Source: Alentia gelatinosa (taxonomy: Eukaryota > Annelida > Polychaeta > Phyllodocida > Polynoidae). From it: a stretch of 64,000 nt of DNA. The notes below the pieces were generated by a model. The model searched no databases. It saw only the letters and a program-made list of their open reading frames with translations, and was not told where the DNA came from. The DNA is taken from assembly GCA_950022655.1 (NCBI GenBank), contig OX465579.1, positions 45,921,950 through 45,985,949 of the forward strand, written 5' to 3'. The translations under genes and the position numbers were made by a program. Position 1 is the stretch's first letter. Each line of letters starts with the position of its first letter. Below, one piece after another: positions 61,139-64,000 of this stretch.

Positions 61139-61928
61139 ACTTACCCGGTCGAAAAATCTGTCAACACATTTATCGTTAAAAACTCACTATTCTGAATTGT
61201 CTGAGGACACGCCCTCCCCTAAATAGATTCTATTGTCGAGGACCTGGTGGCGATGGGGCCCGAGGTACATATTTTTTCCACTGACATCAGCCGAGCCTAT
61301 AAGAACTTTAAGGCAGACCCGTTAGACTGGCCCCTCCAGTGCATGGAATGGCAGGGAAAGTACTACCTCGAGGCCAGCATGGTCTTTGGGGCAAGGTGTT
61401 CTAGCAGCCATATGCAAAGAGTGGCCGATGCAATTGTGACTGTACTCAGGATGCAAGGTATAAAAGCATGGATGTATCTTGATGATCTACTCATACTGTC
61501 TCCGAACAGGGACCGAGGTCAAGCTTTAAAACGGAGATCCCTCAAGCGTAAGGAGATGGAATCTCTGATAGGTCGCTTGGTTCACGTCTCAAAGTGCATC
61601 AAACCGGCACGCCTATTTATCTCCAGGCTCCTCGAGGCCCTGCGCGGCTTGAGGCACCAGTACATTAACATTAACGCTGGGATACGAGCGGATCTCAGAT
61701 GGTTTGCCGAGTTCTCTAGGGAATGGAACAGGGTAGCTCTGATTCCAGCACGCCAACCAACCAACGTTATCGCAGTGGACGCGTGCCTTTCAGGTATAGG
61801 CGGCAACAATGACCGATGGGCGTATGCCAGGCAGATCGCTCCAATCGAGGACGGGGCAGCAAATATCACAGATCTAGAGGCAGCCAACGTGGTTATCGCT
61901 CTGCACTCCTTCCTAAGCGGGGGGCACG
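61139..61928 (+). repeat. Element E internal duplication, copy 2 (790 bp)
   Basis: Repeats 60172-61138 apparently without substitutions, but lacks 177 bp (60553-60729), an in-frame loss of 59 codons that removes the TAG. The join reads GACCGAGGT|CAAGC at 61519/61520. Confidence 0.92.
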
Positions 61929-62220
61929 TCCGTGTTCTCTGTGATAACTTGCCGGCCGTTTTCCAGAATGGCAGGGGCCCCAATAGAGTACTGCTGGACT
62001 GCGCCCGTGCCGCCTGGATGGTACAGGCAGTACTACAGTATGAACTGACCATTGCTCATGTCCCTGGCGTTGATAACATTGTCCCCGATAATCTAAGTAG
62101 GGCTCATCTCAACGATAAATATTTCAAGGACGCCTGCATTGATGTTATCAATAATAAGTTGACGCTCATTGATCCCTGCCTGCACTTCCTCAACAATGTC
62201 AATCCTTCTCTTTACTCTAG
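61247..62220 (+). pseudogene. Element E RT core and RNase H (second copy)
   Basis: Open from VHIFSTDISRAYKNFK through YLDDLLILSPNRDRG, then directly LKRKEMESLIGRLVHVSKCI (a segment missing), VIAVDACLSGIGGNND (Asp), ITDLEAANVVIAL (Glu), VRVLCDNLPAVFQN (Asp) and VPGVDNIVPDNLSRAH. RNase H is complete here. RT lacks its N-terminal motifs in this copy and the thumb-side segment. The same frame runs on to 63193 across the YR region. Confidence 0.8.
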
Positions 62221-63190
62221 ATCAGGCATTTTGATTACTGCAGGACAAGGCACGGGCCAGGCAGGCGGCCTCCCGCACCCCGGGCACCGCGAAGGCCCAC
62301 AAGTCCACCGTCAAGACGTGGATCACATTCTGTGCGAGAGTCTGAGGGCGGCACCTGGACCCGGCACCACAGACGATCACGGCATTTACCGAATATCTGG
62401 CCCAGGACAGCGTCTCCCCAGCAACAGTGAGGAATCACATCGCCCGAGTACGGCAGCATCTCACACAGGTTGGTGTACTGCTACGGCCGGTCGCGGCGAG
62501 TCTGCTAAACCTTACCCTCGAGGGACTCGATCGCACAACTACGTTCACGCCAAAGGAACGACCCGCGATACCCATGGAAGTGTTGGGGGCTGCACTACGG
62601 GCCATTCCCCAAGATCCAGACGGCCTATCGGTGACTACGGGCATCCTACTGATGTTCTACGGCACACTAAGGAGGTCCGAGGTGGCACCCCCTCTGTTCG
62701 TGCATTTGACTCGACGAAACACCTGACGCGGGCGGACCTCGAGTTCAAAGACGGTGCCCTCGTACTTCTGGTGAAGCACGCGAAAAAACGCACAGGAGTA
62801 CTACCAGCAGCAGTCGAGACATATCCAGCCCGCCCCCGAGGCCGCTATATGTCCATGTCTCGCAGTGGCCACAACCATCAAAAGGACCCCACAGTGTGTA
62901 CCAACAGACCCCCTCCTCGTGTTTCACGATACTGCGACCCCGATGCCGGCATCGTACATCGCACGAGAGTGGGCCGCGGCCATAAGGAAGGCGGGGTCGG
63001 ACTCGAAAAAATATACCCTACACTCGCTCAGGAAGGCCGCCGCCACAGAAGCCTTCCGCGCAGGACACTCCGGCCTCGAGGTTCAGTGATACGGCCACTG
63101 GAAGTCAAGCGCGTACGAGGCATACATCACTACCCAGACAACGGGAAAAATCGCAAAGACTCTCGCTCGAGCAATAGCCAAGAAATAAGA
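62220..63190 (+). pseudogene. Element E tyrosine recombinase, frameshifted
   Basis: Pieces in alternating frames: MRNHIARVRQHLTQVG ... GTLRRSEVAPP (catalytic Arg; 62427-62690), then in the pol frame FDSTKHLTRADLEFKDGALV and LLVKHAKKRTG. Then back: YTLHSLRKAAATEAFRAGHS (H-x-x-R), a stop, and YGHWKSSAYEAYITTQTTGK (nucleophile Tyr), ending LARAIAKK. It corresponds box by box to element C's recombinase. At least two frameshifts and one stop inactivate it. Confidence 0.8.
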
Positions 63191-63560
63191 TAATGAACTT
63201 GCTCTTAAACTTACCTTACAAACTTACCTTTATCAATCTCTCTAATTTGTATTTATTATACTTTTACCCTTTTCTTTTTTACCCCCCCCCCCTCTTCCTT
63301 CATCATCATTATTGGCAGCTTGGCGGCCTTATATTTTATTTAATATTTATCATATTATATTACTATCATAGTATCTACAATACTATCTTACTTACCGATT
63401 ATCATATTGTCAAACAATGTATTACCTACACTCTAGAAATACTTATTATTAATCTATTTATCCTTTTATTGTTATCATATTTATTATCATCATTTTATAT
63501 TGTCATTTATCATAATAATAATAAATATTATTTACTCCAGCTGCCTCGTCATCTTATCTG
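63191..63560 (+). other. Element E AT-rich 3' tail
   Basis: Pyrimidine/AT-rich, with a C run at about 63284-63292 and many TTATTAT words. It ends CCAGCTGCCTCGTCATCTTA, resembling CCCAGCTACTGCTTCTCTAC near the end of B1/B2 in element C. Probably the B-type terminal sequence. The open 130-codon frame here is compositional. Confidence 0.45.
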
Positions 63561-64000
63561 TCCAAAGTTCAGCAGTGAAACATGATTACGTGCTGTATGC
63601 AAATTTTATCACTCCGGCCTAGCGCGATCATTGATGTAATCACTTACACAGGCACATCTTATGGATATACAAGATACAAGAAATATATATGTGCGGGATA
63701 ACTTCAACCCCCTCTTCCGAAAGTTTATATTGAAAAGAAAATTCCGTTACTAATAGCAATAAGTCAGATATATGAGAGAGTGCATACATGTATTTGACGA
63801 ACACTTGCTTCTATTCTGCAAAGAGTTATCAGGTGGCGCCTGCACAGGTATATGTTTACTGAATGGAGTTAATGAACATATTTTTCAGAAAAAATATGCA
63901 GTCAGCTTCTCTATATTGCAGAAAGTCATTAAGCTGGGAATCGGGGCAAATCATTGGCATGCTCACGTACATCATGTACGAATGGAGTTTTCTGTGTGAG
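63561..64000. other. Gene-free window end
   Basis: The ORF at 63772-63999 runs off the window edge and has no recognised domain. No second split repeat of element E is seen here. Confidence 0.4.

Larger units (their letters stand above)
58804..63560 (+). mobile_element. Element E: Ngaro-type retrotransposon, decayed
   Basis: Plus-strand gag, RT/RNase H and YR related to element C in motif order and wording, but with frameshifts, stops, a truncated gag and an internal tandem duplication. The tail after the YR (63194-63560) resembles the B repeat of C in style (AT-rich, ACTCCAGCTGCCTCGTCATC near its end), but no A2/B2 copy follows. The left limit near 58804 is inferred from a change in base composition. 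Confidence 0.75.

Overview
This window reads as AT-rich animal nuclear DNA, probably from an aquatic invertebrate. The reasons are the mixture of tyrosine-recombinase (YR, DIRS/Ngaro-type) retrotransposons, Penelope-like elements (PLEs), a two-ORF LINE, a tRNA-type SINE and many foldback or MITE-like repeats, with long gene-poor stretches and spliced-looking candidate exons. No bacterial operon, rRNA, intact tRNA or CRISPR array is visible. Species assignment is inference; nothing here is diagnostic.

Layout. 1-15 kb is mostly non-coding, with foldback repeats (8.2, 8.5-8.9 kb), a decayed PLE 3' part (10.0-10.7 kb, minus) and a 17-bp minisatellite (13.4-13.7 kb). At 15.0-19.3 kb an old LINE reverse transcriptase relic (plus) is split by a PLE (minus, 16355-19103). 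The PLE has an almost full 667-codon RT plus GIY-YIG ORF, a 16-bp target duplication and a 62-bp perfect inverted repeat. At 19.6-25.2 kb lie a TTAA-flanked MITE, a 1.9-kb inverted-terminal element with poly-C arrays and a SINE inside it, a gag relic of a YR retrotransposon and a separate YR relic. At 26-28.2 kb there are MITE-like palindromes. A LINE with an SGNH-hydrolase-like ORF1 and an endonuclease/RT ORF2 occupies 29.25-33.75 kb, minus, perhaps extending to 34.15 kb. At 36.8-38.4 kb there are minisatellites and a 565-bp tandem duplication. 40.6-40.9 kb has the best host-gene candidate: a first coding exon with a signal peptide, a splice donor and an upstream CRE-like palindrome.

42.5-63.6 kb is a cluster of four YR retrotransposons. 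A (plus, 42.7-46.5) and B (minus, 46.8-56.1) converge tail to tail and are decayed in pol. C (plus, 50038-55289) sits inside the gag zinc knuckle of B. C looks intact: its A1 / B1-A2 / B2 split direct repeats (201 and 269 bp) read as identical, and gag, RT/RNase H and YR are all open. E (plus, about 58.8-63.5) is a diverged relative of C, broken by stops and frameshifts and carrying a recent 967-bp internal tandem duplication.

How the parts work together: in C, gag would form the particle, RT/RNase H would copy the RNA and YR would integrate a circular intermediate, which is what the B1-A2 junction is for. Pol has no early ATG. It lies in the -1 frame of gag, and a canonical A AAA AAC slippery heptamer plus a GC-rich hairpin sits just before the gag stop, a strong candidate for programmed -1 frameshifting. 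This is the most interesting single observation in the window. The next are the PLE nested in the LINE and the hammerhead-like cores found at matching positions in both PLEs.
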